In this document: positions 48,577 through 60,092 of the stretch, in pieces
Numbering within the stretch: position 1 is the stretch's first letter
Layout: each line of letters opens with the position of its first letter
The notes under the pieces: model-generated
The model's input: only the letters and a program-made list of their open reading frames with translations
What the model was told of the DNA's origin: nothing
The model's database searches: none
Made by a program: the position numbers and the translations under genes
Assembly: GCF_026151205.1 (NCBI RefSeq)
Contig: NC_087082.1
Location: 17,205,401-17,269,400, forward strand
Source: Bolinopsis microptera
Taxonomy: Eukaryota; Ctenophora; Tentaculata; Lobata; Bolinopsidae
Length of the DNA: 64,000 nucleotides
Reading direction: 5' to 3'

Positions 48577-49701
48577 ATGTACATCTGCAGTAGGGTACTT
48601 TTCAAACCCTCCTCTGCTGCCCAACCTGTGACATGTGTCAGAAACATCGGCGTCGTCAAGGTCAAATCCACCAGGGTTAAGAGAAAAGACACTAAAACTG
48701 TAACTCCCACTCCGGTTAAGAAGAATTCCCCTAAAAAGGAGAGGTCTAGTTTTAAGAACACTTTATCAGATGTGTCGCACAATCTTTCACCGATTGTTCA
48801 GAGCTTAAACCCTGAAATCGCCCACAAACTATACTCTAAATTTTGTATGAACGTTCTTAAAAGCTATGGTTTTAGCCTTCAGTTTTCACACAGCTCAAAA
48901 TCGCACTCTAATCTAACTGGAGAATGGAATTTACCTGGTCACGAGTTCAATGTTGAGGCGTCATGTACCCTTCATCGGACTGAGAACATCCAAGAAATCA
49001 GAAACAACGACTCACTACTTTTACAACCTGCACCCGAGAAAACTATCGGGATTCTGATAAACAATGTGGGCTTCAAGGTGCCAACCATCAGAAAGTTTGC
49101 CCACTCCGAGAACCCCTGCATATTGTTATCTGTATTTGATAAGACTACTAATTGGTTGAGTGAGCCATCTCAGACTCACTGGACACGACATAAAGTCAGG
49201 AAGTGTCTCCATAACCAGCTGTGGGACAGCCAAGTTGGGTTCTCAGTTCACAAGTTCGGAACTTCTGAAGTTGAGATCCCCCAATGTAACTTAACCCGTG
49301 GTCTGTCTCTCGTTCTTTTCAACAAAGCGTTAATTTCCCTTGCACCCCAATTATCAGCCGGTAAGCTGATCTACGAGTGGCCCTCTGGGACAGAGGATAA
49401 ACGCCAACTTAAAACTCACTACCACTCAACAATCCTGATAAACACAGAGACTGAGTCCAGGCCGGAGAGGTTGGATCTGTATGATGTGCTGGAGAAGGAA
49501 CGCAGGCTGGAGTCAGCACTGTTGAAATCTAGGGGGGTTGAACGAGAAGTTGATTCAGAGGAACCGTTCAGTATTGGAGAATACTTTATGAATTACGAGG
49601 CTATCAACTGGGGATCCCCCGGCTCGAAAGTGTTTGATTTTAGTATTTTAAATGGTATTGACTCTCAATTAGTTAACCCTACCCGATCTAGAACTTTGTA
49701 G
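48577..49701 (+). CDS. intronless unknown protein, 374 residues
   Basis: An ATG at 48577 opens a frame to TAG at 49701. The N-terminus (MYICSRVLFKPSSAAQPVTC) is free of acidic residues with spaced basic ones, as in mitochondrial presequences. A Lys/Pro-rich stretch follows (about 30-65), then a globular region with mixed composition. No membrane helix, zinc-binding cluster or known motif is visible. The segments ILINNVGFKVPTIRKF and LYDVLEKERRLESALLKSRG look folded and helical. Codon use and composition match the neighbouring DHDDS gene, which is also intronless, so it is likely a real gene. Function unknown. Confidence 0.65.
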   Translation: MYICSRVLFKPSSAAQPVTCVRNIGVVKVKSTRVKRKDTKTVTPTPVKKNSPKKERSSFKNTLSDVSHNLSPIVQSLNPEIAHKLYSKFCMNVLKSYGFSLQFSHSSKSHSNLTGEWNLPGHEFNVEASCTLHRTENIQEIRNNDSLLLQPAPEKTIGILINNVGFKVPTIRKFAHSENPCILLSVFDKTTNWLSEPSQTHWTRHKVRKCLHNQLWDSQVGFSVHKFGTSEVEIPQCNLTRGLSLVLFNKALISLAPQLSAGKLIYEWPSGTEDKRQLKTHYHSTILINTETESRPERLDLYDVLEKERRLESALLKSRGVEREVDSEEPFSIGEYFMNYEAINWGSPGSKVFDFSILNGIDSQLVNPTRSRTL

Positions 49702-50280
49702 CATAGGATTAGTTACGACTTACGATAGTGAAGTTCGAATATCTCTCGCTTTCTGAGACAACTTTGTTTTACCCTGAATTATTTAGTCTGAATTGGTGTT
49801 TGTTGGATTTAGATGAGACTTTTTGATATTTTTAATATGAGAAGGCACATTTTGTGCTTCAGTGACCTAATATAAACTTCATGATGTTTGTAAAAAGACA
49901 CAGCCATTCAATATTTATTTAAGTGACCCTCTTATGTTTTTTGTACTTAAGGAACGAGTCTAGTAAAACTTTTTGTAAACTGTTACTTTTAGGTCTATCA
50001 TTAATCACCCTCAAAATTTCTAACTTATTCAAGAAATTTGTTGTTGTTTCTCTGTGTCTTCATGAAAAAACAGTAGCTACAGTCCAGTCTGTACAATTCA
50101 AAAGTTCAAATATCTACCGATTTGGAAGCGTTAATAGAATTTTAAGAAATTATAAATTCTCCTAATACTTACAATAGAGTGAGTAGAGTGAATTCTGAAT
50201 TAACCCCAAGTTGTCATCTATTCGCACTAGTAAACATTACAATATTATCCATCTCTCTAACTCTCCCGCACCAGGGAGGG
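49702..50280. other. intergenic upstream of the DPF gene
   Basis: AT-rich; a CCGCACCAG site six bases before the DPF ATG may be a 5' UTR acceptor. Confidence 0.5.
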
Positions 50281-53200
50281 ATGTTGGAATCAGACTTGCT
50301 GGAGAACTACAAGTACAAAGATGCGCTAGATTCCGCCAGTTCCTTCAACACCAAGCTGCTGGTGGAGCGACAGAGCAGACTCCCCTTCCTTGATACCCAG
50401 ACTAACATTGCCCAGGTTAGTTCCTGTTAGTTCCTGTAATATAGTAGTGGGTCATCAGACCGTGAAGATGATTTAATAATCACACGGATCACACCTGGTG
50501 GGGATCATACACAATGTATGTAATGTCATACATTACATACATTTAACATTACATACATTACATACATCATGTATTTTGTGTAGCAGTAAGATGGGTTATT
50601 GAGGATTGAACGACTACTATACTGTTTCATTATAGTTATTATACTGTTTCATTGATACTGTACTCTCTCTGATAACAAACACTTCACCAGTCACACACTC
50701 GCACACTGAATAGTGAACACTCAGCATCATTTCACTGGGACTCCACTCTCCTCACACCAAGAGACAACACTCAGCATCATTTCACTGGGACTCCACTCTC
50801 CTCACACCAAGAGACAACACTCAGCATCATTTCACTGGGACTCCACTCTCCTCACACCAAGAGACAACACTCAGCATCATTTCACTGGGACTCCACTCTC
50901 CTCACACCAAGAGACAACACTCAGCATCATTTCACTGGGACTCCACTCTCCTCACACCAAGAGACAACCATTTCACTGGGACTCCACTCTCCTCACACCA
51001 AGAGACAACACTCAGCATCATTTCACTGGGACTCCACTCTCCTCACACCAAGAGACAACACTCAGCATCATTTCACTGGGACTCCTCACACCAAGAGACA
51101 ACACTCAGCATCATTTCACTGGGACTCCACTCTCCTCACACCAAGAGACAACACTCAGCATCATTTCACTGGGACTCCACTCTCCTCACACCAAGAGACA
51201 ACACCACACCAAGAGACAACACCACACCAAGAGACAACACCACACCAAGAGACAACACCACACCAAGAGACAACACCACACCAAGAGACAACACCACACC
51301 AAGAGACAACACCACACCAAGAGACAACACCACACCAAGAGACAACACCACACCAAGAGACAACACCTACCTAATGTTGGTGTGCTTGTGTAGGTAGCTT
51401 GTGTTCTATGTTTATTATTTCTCACCATTATTATATAAGCAGGCAGCTGTGTAACATAATTCACATGAGCATTGACCAAATCATCTTAATTCTCCCTCAC
51501 TTAAAATGTACCGTTATAGGAGGATTAGTTTATTTATTGTCTAATTAATAACAATATATGTGCCATTTAAACTCTACAAATGGTTTAATAATCATAATAT
51601 GTCAATACTTTCACACATTCATGTGTATCTAAAAATCCTAATTTAAGAAATACTAAACTCTAATCCTCTGCAGGTTGACTGCCATATATGGAAGAAGAAA
51701 TGCGAGAGAGTAGAGCCTGTAGGTAAGGGAATAGAGTACGCCTACCAGATGAGGTACTGGAAGAAGTTACCTAAAGCTAAGAAGAAACCTCCCGCTCCTG
51801 AAGTCGTCGTCAGTACGGAAGAGGTAATTGACTCTATTATAGCGATAGTTTAGTTTTGTGAAGTTTCGTTTTTTGTAGTGTTGGATATTTTGATTTCAGA
51901 CAGTAAACTCCCAAATTTTCCTGGGCCCATATTATCAATAATTTTAGATCATCTAACCACATACCATGACCAGCGATACTACTCATTAAATAACATGGTC
52001 CACATACCACACACCACGTGACCTTACTACAACTCACTCCAGGGAGCAGCGGCTGGCTCAGAGGACGTGCCGTTATCAATAAAACCAGAGTTAGTGAGCG
52101 AGGAGAGCATGGGGCTTGATACTGGACCCTCTAGTGAACCTACCCCTGAGGAGCTCAGCCCTTCTAGTGATGATTATGAGGTGTGATATAATAATACTTA
52201 CTGATCTGTTCTACAGTAGCTTCGTGCTGAACTTATTTAATGTATCCTAGTATGTTAAGTTAGAATTTATCCTAGTTTCGCCCAATCACTTTTCAGTATT
52301 TACTTTTCAATATAAATTAAAAACTCTAAAGAGAAAGTCCTTCCTTACCCAAACCACCCAGATGTACTACGAAAGGAAGCGTAAGCGACAGAGTAGAGGT
52401 AACAGACGAAGTAAAGGTCCGGTAGAGAACGTGAGACGTGGCTCCAGATCACGCAAAAGTAGTGTTATATCAACAAGGAGTACTAGGAATATAAAAGTAG
52501 AAGAAACTGAACATGAAACTGATCCTACCTCATCCGAAACTCCTAAACGTGAGTTTTATTATTATACCTGAGCGGAATTGGTTCAGTATTTTCTATTCAC
52601 ACCTTTGTTTTGATTAATTTTACTCTCTAACCATTAAGATTTATTTATGAATCAACATTAGCTCACCACTTCTCACCAATTCTCACCACTTCTTACCACT
52701 TCTCACCACTTCTCCCTCTCACCACTTCTCACCACTTCTCACCACTTCTCCACACTTCTCACCACTTTTCACCACTTCTCACCACTTCTCACCACGTTTC
52801 ACCACTTCTCACCACTTCTCACTACTTCTCACCACTTCTCACCACTACTCACCACTTCTCACCACTACTCACCACTTCTCACCACTTCTCACCACTTCTC
52901 ACCACTTCTCACCACTTCTCACCACTTCTCACCACTTCTCCACACTTCTCACCACTTTTCACCACTTCTCACCACTTCTCACCACTTCTCACCACGTTTC
53001 ACCACTTCTCACCACTGCTCACCACTTTTCACCACTACTCACCACTTCTCACCACTTCTCACCACTTCTCACCACTTTTCACCACTTCTCACCACTTCTC
53101 ACCACTTCTCACCACTTCTCACCACTTCTCACCACGTTTCACCACTTCTCACCACTGCTCACCACTTTTCACCACTACTCACCACTTCTCACCACTTCTC

Positions 53201-56200
53201 ACCACTTCTCACCACTTCTCACCACTTCTCACCACTTCTCACCACTTCTCACCACTTCTCACCACTTCTCACCACTTCTCACCACTTCTCACCACTTCTC
53301 ACCACTTCTCACCACTTCTCACCACTTCTCACCACTTCTCACCACGTTTCACCACTTCTCACCACTTCTCATCACTTCTCACCACGTTTCACCACTTCTC
53401 ACCACTTCTCACTACTTCTCACCACTGCTCACCACTGCTCACCACTTCTACCTCCATCAGCTGTATCAGAGGTACCCCAAGAAGGAGCTGAAAAGAAGCC
53501 TCCTAGTAACGTGTGTGATTTCTGTCTCGGAGATGCTGAGTGAGTTTAACTTTAAATAATTATCGTCCGACCCTTTTTGATATTAGCGGTCATAACTCAT
53601 TACTATAACCAATGGTATATTTTCCCTAACTTATGCTCTACCCTCCTGAGCCCTGGAGGTGCCGTATTTTCTAATTTCTTTACGTAACTTGAATATTTTG
53701 TATAATTAACCAATTTCCCACCCAGGAAGAAGAAAACAGACGAAGCCATGATATCCTGTGTGGACTGCGGCAGATCAGCTCATCCCTCCTGTCTCCAATT
53801 CGAGGGATCTCTGGCAGAAAACGTTAAGAGCTACAATTGGCAGTGCATAGAGTGCAAATCGTGTAGCATTTGTGGTAAGAAGCAAGCAAAATGTACCTGT
53901 TGAAAATAACTCTTAGTCACGCTGATCACTTCGACTCTAATTAATTAATTATAGTTTAATTAGGTAGTTAACATTAGGTTGTATAGTTGAAGGTGGCTGG
54001 ATGATGATTTGTATTGTAAAAGTTCTTTGTTCGAGACAGATGCTGCCCCGTTTAATATGCTTTATAAATCGTTCTGGCGCTTTTTGTTTTTTCTTTAACT
54101 TCTGGGATTATACTACCTTACTCGGGATTATTACGACGGGTTTATTAACGACCGGTTAAAATATGGTTCGGGAAAAATATGGCGAAATTGCTCAAAACCC
54201 ACCACATTTTCCCGGTCGCCATTTTACCGGTGTCCAACCTTTCAATTTTAGATTCAAAAATTTTGTCTCAGATGTAAATTTCCTTATTAGAGATAAGCAA
54301 GTTTAGAAATTTTCGCATTGCTAAAACTTGTGAAACAAGTAGAATTATCAATAATTGTTGAAAGTAGACAGAAATAATGACTCGTGGTTAATCAAACTAG
54401 ATGGAAAATAATTTTTAACATTTGAAGCGTAACAACCAGATCGATATTAAGATAAAGGGAGAGCTGTTTAGTCCTCCAATAAGTTGTAATCATCTTCGTT
54501 ATCTTCATCTGGATCATCCCTTTCATCAGTTTTAATTAATTCAAGTTTTAATTTAACTGTTACTTTTACTTTGAGTCCTATTTCATTATGTAGAGATAGT
54601 CAATACCTAAGAAATTAAAAATTGGCCTATTTAAATCAAATTTGACAATAAGGGTATATGACAAGAATTGGGCAAAAAGGTGAATTTTTTGCAATTTTAG
54701 CCAAATGAAGTCGAAAAACCTACAACAAGTGTCCCAATAGTCTTCTTTAGTGAATATAAGACAACGATTAAAATATGAGCACCCATACCCCTTGGGAACC
54801 CTAAAAGCTGAGTAGGCGGGTTTATTAACGACCGGTGAAAATGTGGTTCGGGAAAAATATGGCAAAATTACCCTAAACCCACCACTTTATCCCGGTCATA
54901 ATAATCCCGAGTAAGGTATATCTGTCTTTTTTGAGCATGTATAATCAAGAATTGTGTTATGAATATTGGATATATTTGTATTATATAGAACCCTTTAAAA
55001 CATAAAGTATTCAAATACATAATTGACCTGTTGATTTATTATGAAAATCCGCGAATATTGACGATTTTTTGTTTATAAAAGTTAATAATTTAAATTATGA
55101 GCCGAATAAGTACCAATTAATTAACTAATCGCTAAATAATGGTATGATCTGAAGATTTATATATTATATAATACGGACACTGAAATTGGTTTAAAATATA
55201 AGCTTGTACAATACAATTATCATATTAATGAAAATGCAGCCAGCTGCTGCAAACTGTAACTATAAGTTAATTATCTTTAAGAATATGTTGGCTCTCCCGG
55301 GATCTTTGCGAGGCACCTCACGTTTTGACTTGTATTTGATTGGTCGCTATCGACCTATCGTTCGCTTCATCTACAAGGGATCGTTCATAAGTAAGCCAGA
55401 TTTCGGCTAATTTAAGACAGGCCTCCATAATCACTCCCACGTTCGGCTATTGAGTAGAAATTACACTAACGTAAGCATTTCTCTCCCCCTAATCTGCCAT
55501 ACTTAAACTGTGAGCGATCCCCAAGCGGTTAGATTGACGACGTGACCTTGGGTCAACCCAAGGTGCATTGCTCCCCCGCGTTTAGCAGCATCTTTTATAC
55601 CTTCTACTTGTCACCTGTACTCAGTACGATTCGTATGTTTGTTGATTGTTCATTTGTATTATATTTGACTGGATTGTTTGGATGATTTTTATCATGGATT
55701 TTGTTTTGTATATACATATCTTACAACGTTATATATTAAGATATTATTGCATTTTATGATTTTAAGATAATAACAACACGGAGCGCTGTTGAAAGTCAAG
55801 TTATGGTGGTGCCCTCCTAAATTTCACGATCATTAACGCTTTTTAAAGTATGCGTGGGCGAAATTATCATCACGTGATAATTTCGTTAAGATTTGTTTAT
55901 ATATATGAACGTTTATTTTGCTCCCAATGGAAAAGGGCTTTCGAGGTGAAGTCTTTGGTAATAATTACCATTTATGAAGAACCGATAAATTAAAAGTTCA
56001 TGGAATTAGTTTAAATTAATATTTGGTGGAGGAGGTTTTATGGTATGCTGAGAATGTGTCGGAATATTACATTGTTAGCACGAGATGTTACCATTTTAAT
56101 GTCTTGCTCCAAATTGCGTGTTTAAGTTTTCCTGCCATCGAAATTTGTTATAAACACGAACTGAAATTTGACCAAAATTGATGTGATGATGCAAATCATA

Positions 56201-56816
56201 TAATAATATGTTAATTAACTTTTACATATTTTGGGAGATTTTCTACTTAACTTATTTGATACTATCACAGATATTTGATAATATCACAGATCTTTCTAAC
56301 TCAAGAGCAACACACACACACCCAAGGGAGTGACATGACACTTACCATTCATAGGTAGGTTTACACTCTTACTTACTCTTACTCATCCCCGGCTACGATA
56401 CCGCTGTACATGATTGTGCACGTGCGTTATGCATTATGCTCCCGCGCTATGCATTGCACGTGCAGTACATTTCGCACTTCATGCTGACTTCCACTTAAAT
56501 TTTATCGCCCTCCGGCCCCCTGTGTGATGCTCTTTTGTTGCTCTTTTTAACAAGAATAGCGGTGTAAACGTTACATAGTTTCGTGTATCTATTTGTATTT
56601 TTACCCTGTATTTTATCACTGCATATTTCCTAATAACTTGATAATACCAGTCAGGATAATAACTTTCCCAATCCCTCAGGTACATCAGATAATGACGATC
56701 AGCTCCTGTTCTGTGACGAGTGCGACCGTGGTTTCCACATGTATTGTCTGACGCCGCGCATCGAGCGCCCGCCCGAGGGACGCTGGGTCTGTCACATGTG
56801 CAACAAACGACCCTGA
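50281..56816 (+). CDS. DPF/BAF45-family double PHD-finger protein, seven exons
   Basis: Exons 50281-50415, 51674-51823, 52043-52180, 52362-52548, 53461-53539, 53726-53874 and 56680-56816 join to 324 residues. The start [20 protein letters not shown], then [10 protein letters not shown], is the Requiem/DPF N-terminal domain, followed by the [10 protein letters not shown] tryptophan segment. The middle is acidic then strongly basic ([16 protein letters not shown]), a likely nuclear signal. The C-terminus is a tandem PHD pair: [11 protein letters not shown]...[12 protein letters not shown]...WQCIEC, then CSICG...[16 protein letters not shown]...WVCHMC. In animals these subunits of the BAF (SWI/SNF) complex read acylated and methylated histone H3. 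The C2H2 zinc finger usual between N-terminus and PHDs in DPF1-3 is absent from the exons found, as in PHF10. Introns contain two minisatellites and a Tc1/mariner-type MITE. Confidence 0.93.
50725..51367. repeat. two-level minisatellite in DPF intron 1
   Basis: Nine or so units of about 50-56 bases (containing CAGCATCATTTCACTGGGAC and CACACCAAGAGACAACAC) run to about 51190. They are followed by about ten pure 18-base units CACACCAAGAGACAACAC, the last part of the longer unit, separately amplified. Confidence 0.93.
52673..53452. repeat. minisatellite of 10-bp unit CTCACCACTT in DPF intron 4
   Basis: About 75 units with occasional variants (TTTCACCACG, CTCACCACTG, CTCCACACTT) and higher-order patterns. 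It runs to within ten bases of the exon 5 acceptor and thus supplies the polypyrimidine tract. Confidence 0.95.
54116..54916. mobile_element. Tc1/mariner-type MITE (copy 2), DPF intron 6
   Basis: Starts CCTTACTCGGGATTATTA and ends with its inverse, with TA on each side (54114-54115, 54917-54918). It is the reverse complement of 7847-8601 over both ends and most of the arms, but differs in the middle (about 54380-54540), where one copy has replaced or inserted sequence. Confidence 0.9.
54919..56679. other. remaining part of DPF intron 6
   Basis: AT-rich intronic DNA. No second element with clear ends and no nested gene identified. Confidence 0.45.
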
Positions 56817-57830
56817 AAACCTGCCGCGCTTTGCAGCGCTCATCTTTATATGATATTATGCGTAGCCAAATTATTGGTGGTGCTTTTTAGATACAAAGCT
56901 CTTTATTTTATCAAATTGCTAGTATTTTATCGTAGACTTTATGTTTTATGGCTCGCGGAAGCCGTGTGTGTATACGTGTTTGAGTTTAATGTTTCAACAA
57001 AATATATTGGGTGTAAACTGTCCTTGCAACAAATTATGAAGGTTCGTTATACTATTAAAATGGGCTCTTTATTCTTTTGATGTAATATTTATGACATGGG
57101 ATTCAGGATTTTCACTCTGATGATTTTTTGTTCCGTAGTTTACATTCTGGTTTGAACTGTTAGTTGACCTCATTTTTATCAACTCTGTTTTCAAAACCTT
57201 TTCTACAAACACTTTAAAGCAGGCTAATAATAATGTAAATTTTAACTCAGCATTTTTATTTGATTTTATCATAGTTAAACACATAGTTTCCTAAATATTA
57301 TCGGTTTCATTAAAAGCAAACGCTATCATTGTAGTTTGCAGTTTGTAGTATTTGTAGTTCAAACAGTAGCTTTTACAATTTACAGTAGTTTGAATATTTA
57401 CCCTTTAAGTCAACAAGCTCTCATTTCATAACTGATTTAGTCGAATGTCGCCAAATCTAAATGCCATTAAATCGATCTATTTTTTGTTGAATATCTTATT
57501 TTGAATTTATAGATGATATATGGATACGTTTTATTGCTGTTACTCCTTAAAAATGAACAAAATGTAAAATTTCACAACCTGAGAGATATGATAATTTGAT
57601 CCGTTACAAATATTATTCAAGAACCGATTAATGCAAACTAGTCATCAGTAAGACTTTGGAGTATTTTAACGGTAGGTCGGCAATTCAAAGCACATAAGGG
57701 GCAAAATATTGATAATTTACAGTGCAGCTGTATGAATAGTGAAAACCATGGTTTGATTTGGAAATAATTGAAAAAATGGGTAAGTTGCTTCAAAGCGGGC
57801 AAATTTTACTGATTCCAAGAGAACTTTCAG
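56817..57830. other. intergenic between DPF and WW-domain genes
   Basis: AT-rich; nothing supported. Confidence 0.5.
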
Positions 57831-58476
57831 ATGTTCTTAAATGCACAGTTTTACCAGATACGCATGTCATTGCCCCCTGAATGGCGAATAAAACACTCTA
57901 AAACTAGAGGGGGTCGTGTTTTCTACTACAATAAACTCACCAAGGAAACAAGATGGGATTGTCCAGTGTGTAAGTATTAATGTGAGAAAAACTAACTCTA
58001 TGTAGATTCGGCAGGGATCGCTTCTGAATATTGAAGGTGTTTTAAGTTAGTTGAGTTTTAAAAATCGAGCTGCAGAGAAGTTTTTTGTTGCTGTGTGCTG
58101 TTTGCTATGTTTCTTCTTAGCTGCCATATTTTCAGCTGCAATAGATGAAGCTGACTACCCCGAGTTAGAACTTCCTGGTGATGTTAAGAATTCTGACAAT
58201 GCAAAGCAAATTGTGAATTCTTCCAGTCATTCTGGTCATACTCATCTCAATAAACGTAGACGTACGGATAGTAAGAAGAATGAAAACAAAGTCGGGTCAA
58301 GTGCTCAAAGTAAGTTATTTTATTCATAAATGTTCTAGGAAACTTCTTCGCAACTCTCTGATAAGTGTTCGGTATGATGTGACTAACTCGTCGAATTAAA
58401 TAGCTATTTTCAGCGGACGTGCATGGGAAAAACCTTGCTGCGAAACCGAATCGTTGTACACGAACCAGTTCAAAAG
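57831..58476 (+). CDS. WW-domain protein, first three exons (partial)
   Basis: Exons 57831-57969, 58136-58309 and 58414-58476 join in frame (phases 1, 1, 1). The best start is the ATG at 57864, giving MSLPPEWRIKHSK, because it starts the WW domain directly; 57831 is also possible. The WW domain is LPPEWRIKHSK...GGRVFYYNKLTKETRWDCP, with both Trp and the Tyr-Tyr block, and would bind proline-rich or phospho-Ser-Pro motifs. After it comes a low-complexity Ser/His/Lys/Arg linker with NKRRRTDSKKNENK, a likely nuclear signal. The last donor (CAAAAG, then GTAAGA) implies more exons, which I could not find before 60090. An N-terminal WW with basic linker occurs in several nuclear RNA-processing proteins; no assignment made. 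Confidence 0.7.
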
Positions 58477-58646
58477 GTAAGAAATGTAGGAGTTTACGGG
58501 TAGAGGAGCCTAGTTGGCACGGTCACCTTTGAAAAGAGTACATCTGGGAAGGCGCCAGGTGTACTTAGTAATGAGAGTACGCACCCTGTCAGTCAATTTC
58601 GATGCGCGCACTATTTCGATTTCGTCACGCGCGCGCATTGATATTA

Positions 58647-58750
58647 GGGGCCATCTACGCGACGGCAGTATCCAGATAGCGCGCCCGACCCCTGTTCGCC
58701 GAACAGTGCAGGGGTCGGGCTATTGCCTATTTGGATACTGCCCCATCTAC
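58647..58750. repeat. 50-bp imperfect hairpin
   Basis: GGCAGTATCC...GCCCGACCCCTG at 58663-58694 pairs with CAGGGGTCGGGC...GGATACTGCC at 58708-58741 around a TTCGCCGAA turn. GC-rich relative to the surroundings; probably a MITE remnant. Confidence 0.7.
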
Positions 58751-60092
58751 TAAGGACGTCCGCCAAAATCTCAGATTTTCAGACCACCCCCTGCCTCTGT
58801 CTGGGTGTGTCCGAATTTTCAAAACCTCCCCCGAACGTCCGGATTTCCAGCTACTTTTAAGAGTACAAATAAAACCAGCTCAAATCATTGTTAATAAAAT
58901 GTGTTGTTACTTACGAATACATTTAGTGTCGAACAAGTTTAGCACAGTTAAGTTACAATTAGGTACTCGTTCAAAATACAGGGATCTAAACTTACAAAGT
59001 AGTTAGTGTCAAAGAGTTGAAATAAATGGTTTAAATCCATACATTCTACAAAAAGGTTATAGAAGTGATTTGGTCTTTGACTAAATAAAGGCTAGATTAT
59101 AGTTCATAGTTATACACGTACTAGTGTAACCCGTGCCTTCGGCCGGGACCTCACTATCGCAGTTGAAATGCAGAAGTATAAACCCGCCCATTATAATTGA
59201 AAACACGCATAACATTGTCGTATGAAAGTATGAACTCTCTCTGCAGTCCAAACAGACCGCAATGAGTGCTCTCCCCCCTAACAAGCTTACAGTAGTACAT
59301 AACAGTGAATCTTGCGGCTAACCTAATCATGATATATGTACCAACGCTACAAAATATGCAGTAATGGGAGAGAGAGCGAGGAGGGAGAAAATGTGAGCCT
59401 TTTTATGTAACATTTGTGGTACAAAACCATCAGTTAAACCACTTACCACCGGCCGATTTAAAAAACCTTAATCATTTGTGATTTTGCCTCCTCATAGTTT
59501 TGTCGGCACTATACCGAAAAAACCAGCCCCGTAACTCTTACCGTTTTCTTGATTAAGCCGCTCGGAAATTTCACGCACACATTCTGAGATTATTGTTTAA
59601 GATACACTACACAAGGGAGTATTATAATGAATACAATTTAAACACGTATCATTGGTCTTGCCTAGCTTTAAACATTTTGAAATTAAACTCTAATATTATT
59701 TTTTCATAACAGCGTTCTATTCATTTAAAGGGCCTTCGACTACAAAACATAAATTATTTGACAAAGTACAACGTCCCCTAACATTGATAATTAAATCAGC
59801 TGTAAAAAAGTTGTACAACAAAGTTACAAATTCAAAAACATCATGTAATCTTAAATTTCCTAACTGATTGTTTTTTAACAAATAAGATTCTCATGGTTTA
59901 TCATCATTAGACTAATTTAGGACGAGATTATCTTCCAAAAGAAAGTAGTTGTCACGTTACGTCATTCAACGTCATATTCATACTCTGGGATACTCTGAAA
60001 CCGCGTCAATTTAATAAACTATTAAGAATCCCCATACAATTTTATGACGAAATTTAATAAAAAATCTGAACCGTTTCAAAGAATCGCGACTC
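58751..60092. other. intergenic or intronic, nothing recognised
   Basis: Should contain or be skipped by the remaining WW-gene exons; no exon with WW-gene phase could be supported. Confidence 0.4.

Noticed and set aside
48577..49701. DNA polymerase gamma accessory subunit identity
   Set aside because: Considered for the mitochondrial-like N-terminus, but no matching motif could be found.
50713..51393. 226-codon repeat protein frame
   Set aside because: It is the DPF intron 1 minisatellite read in frame; it lies between two well-supported exons.
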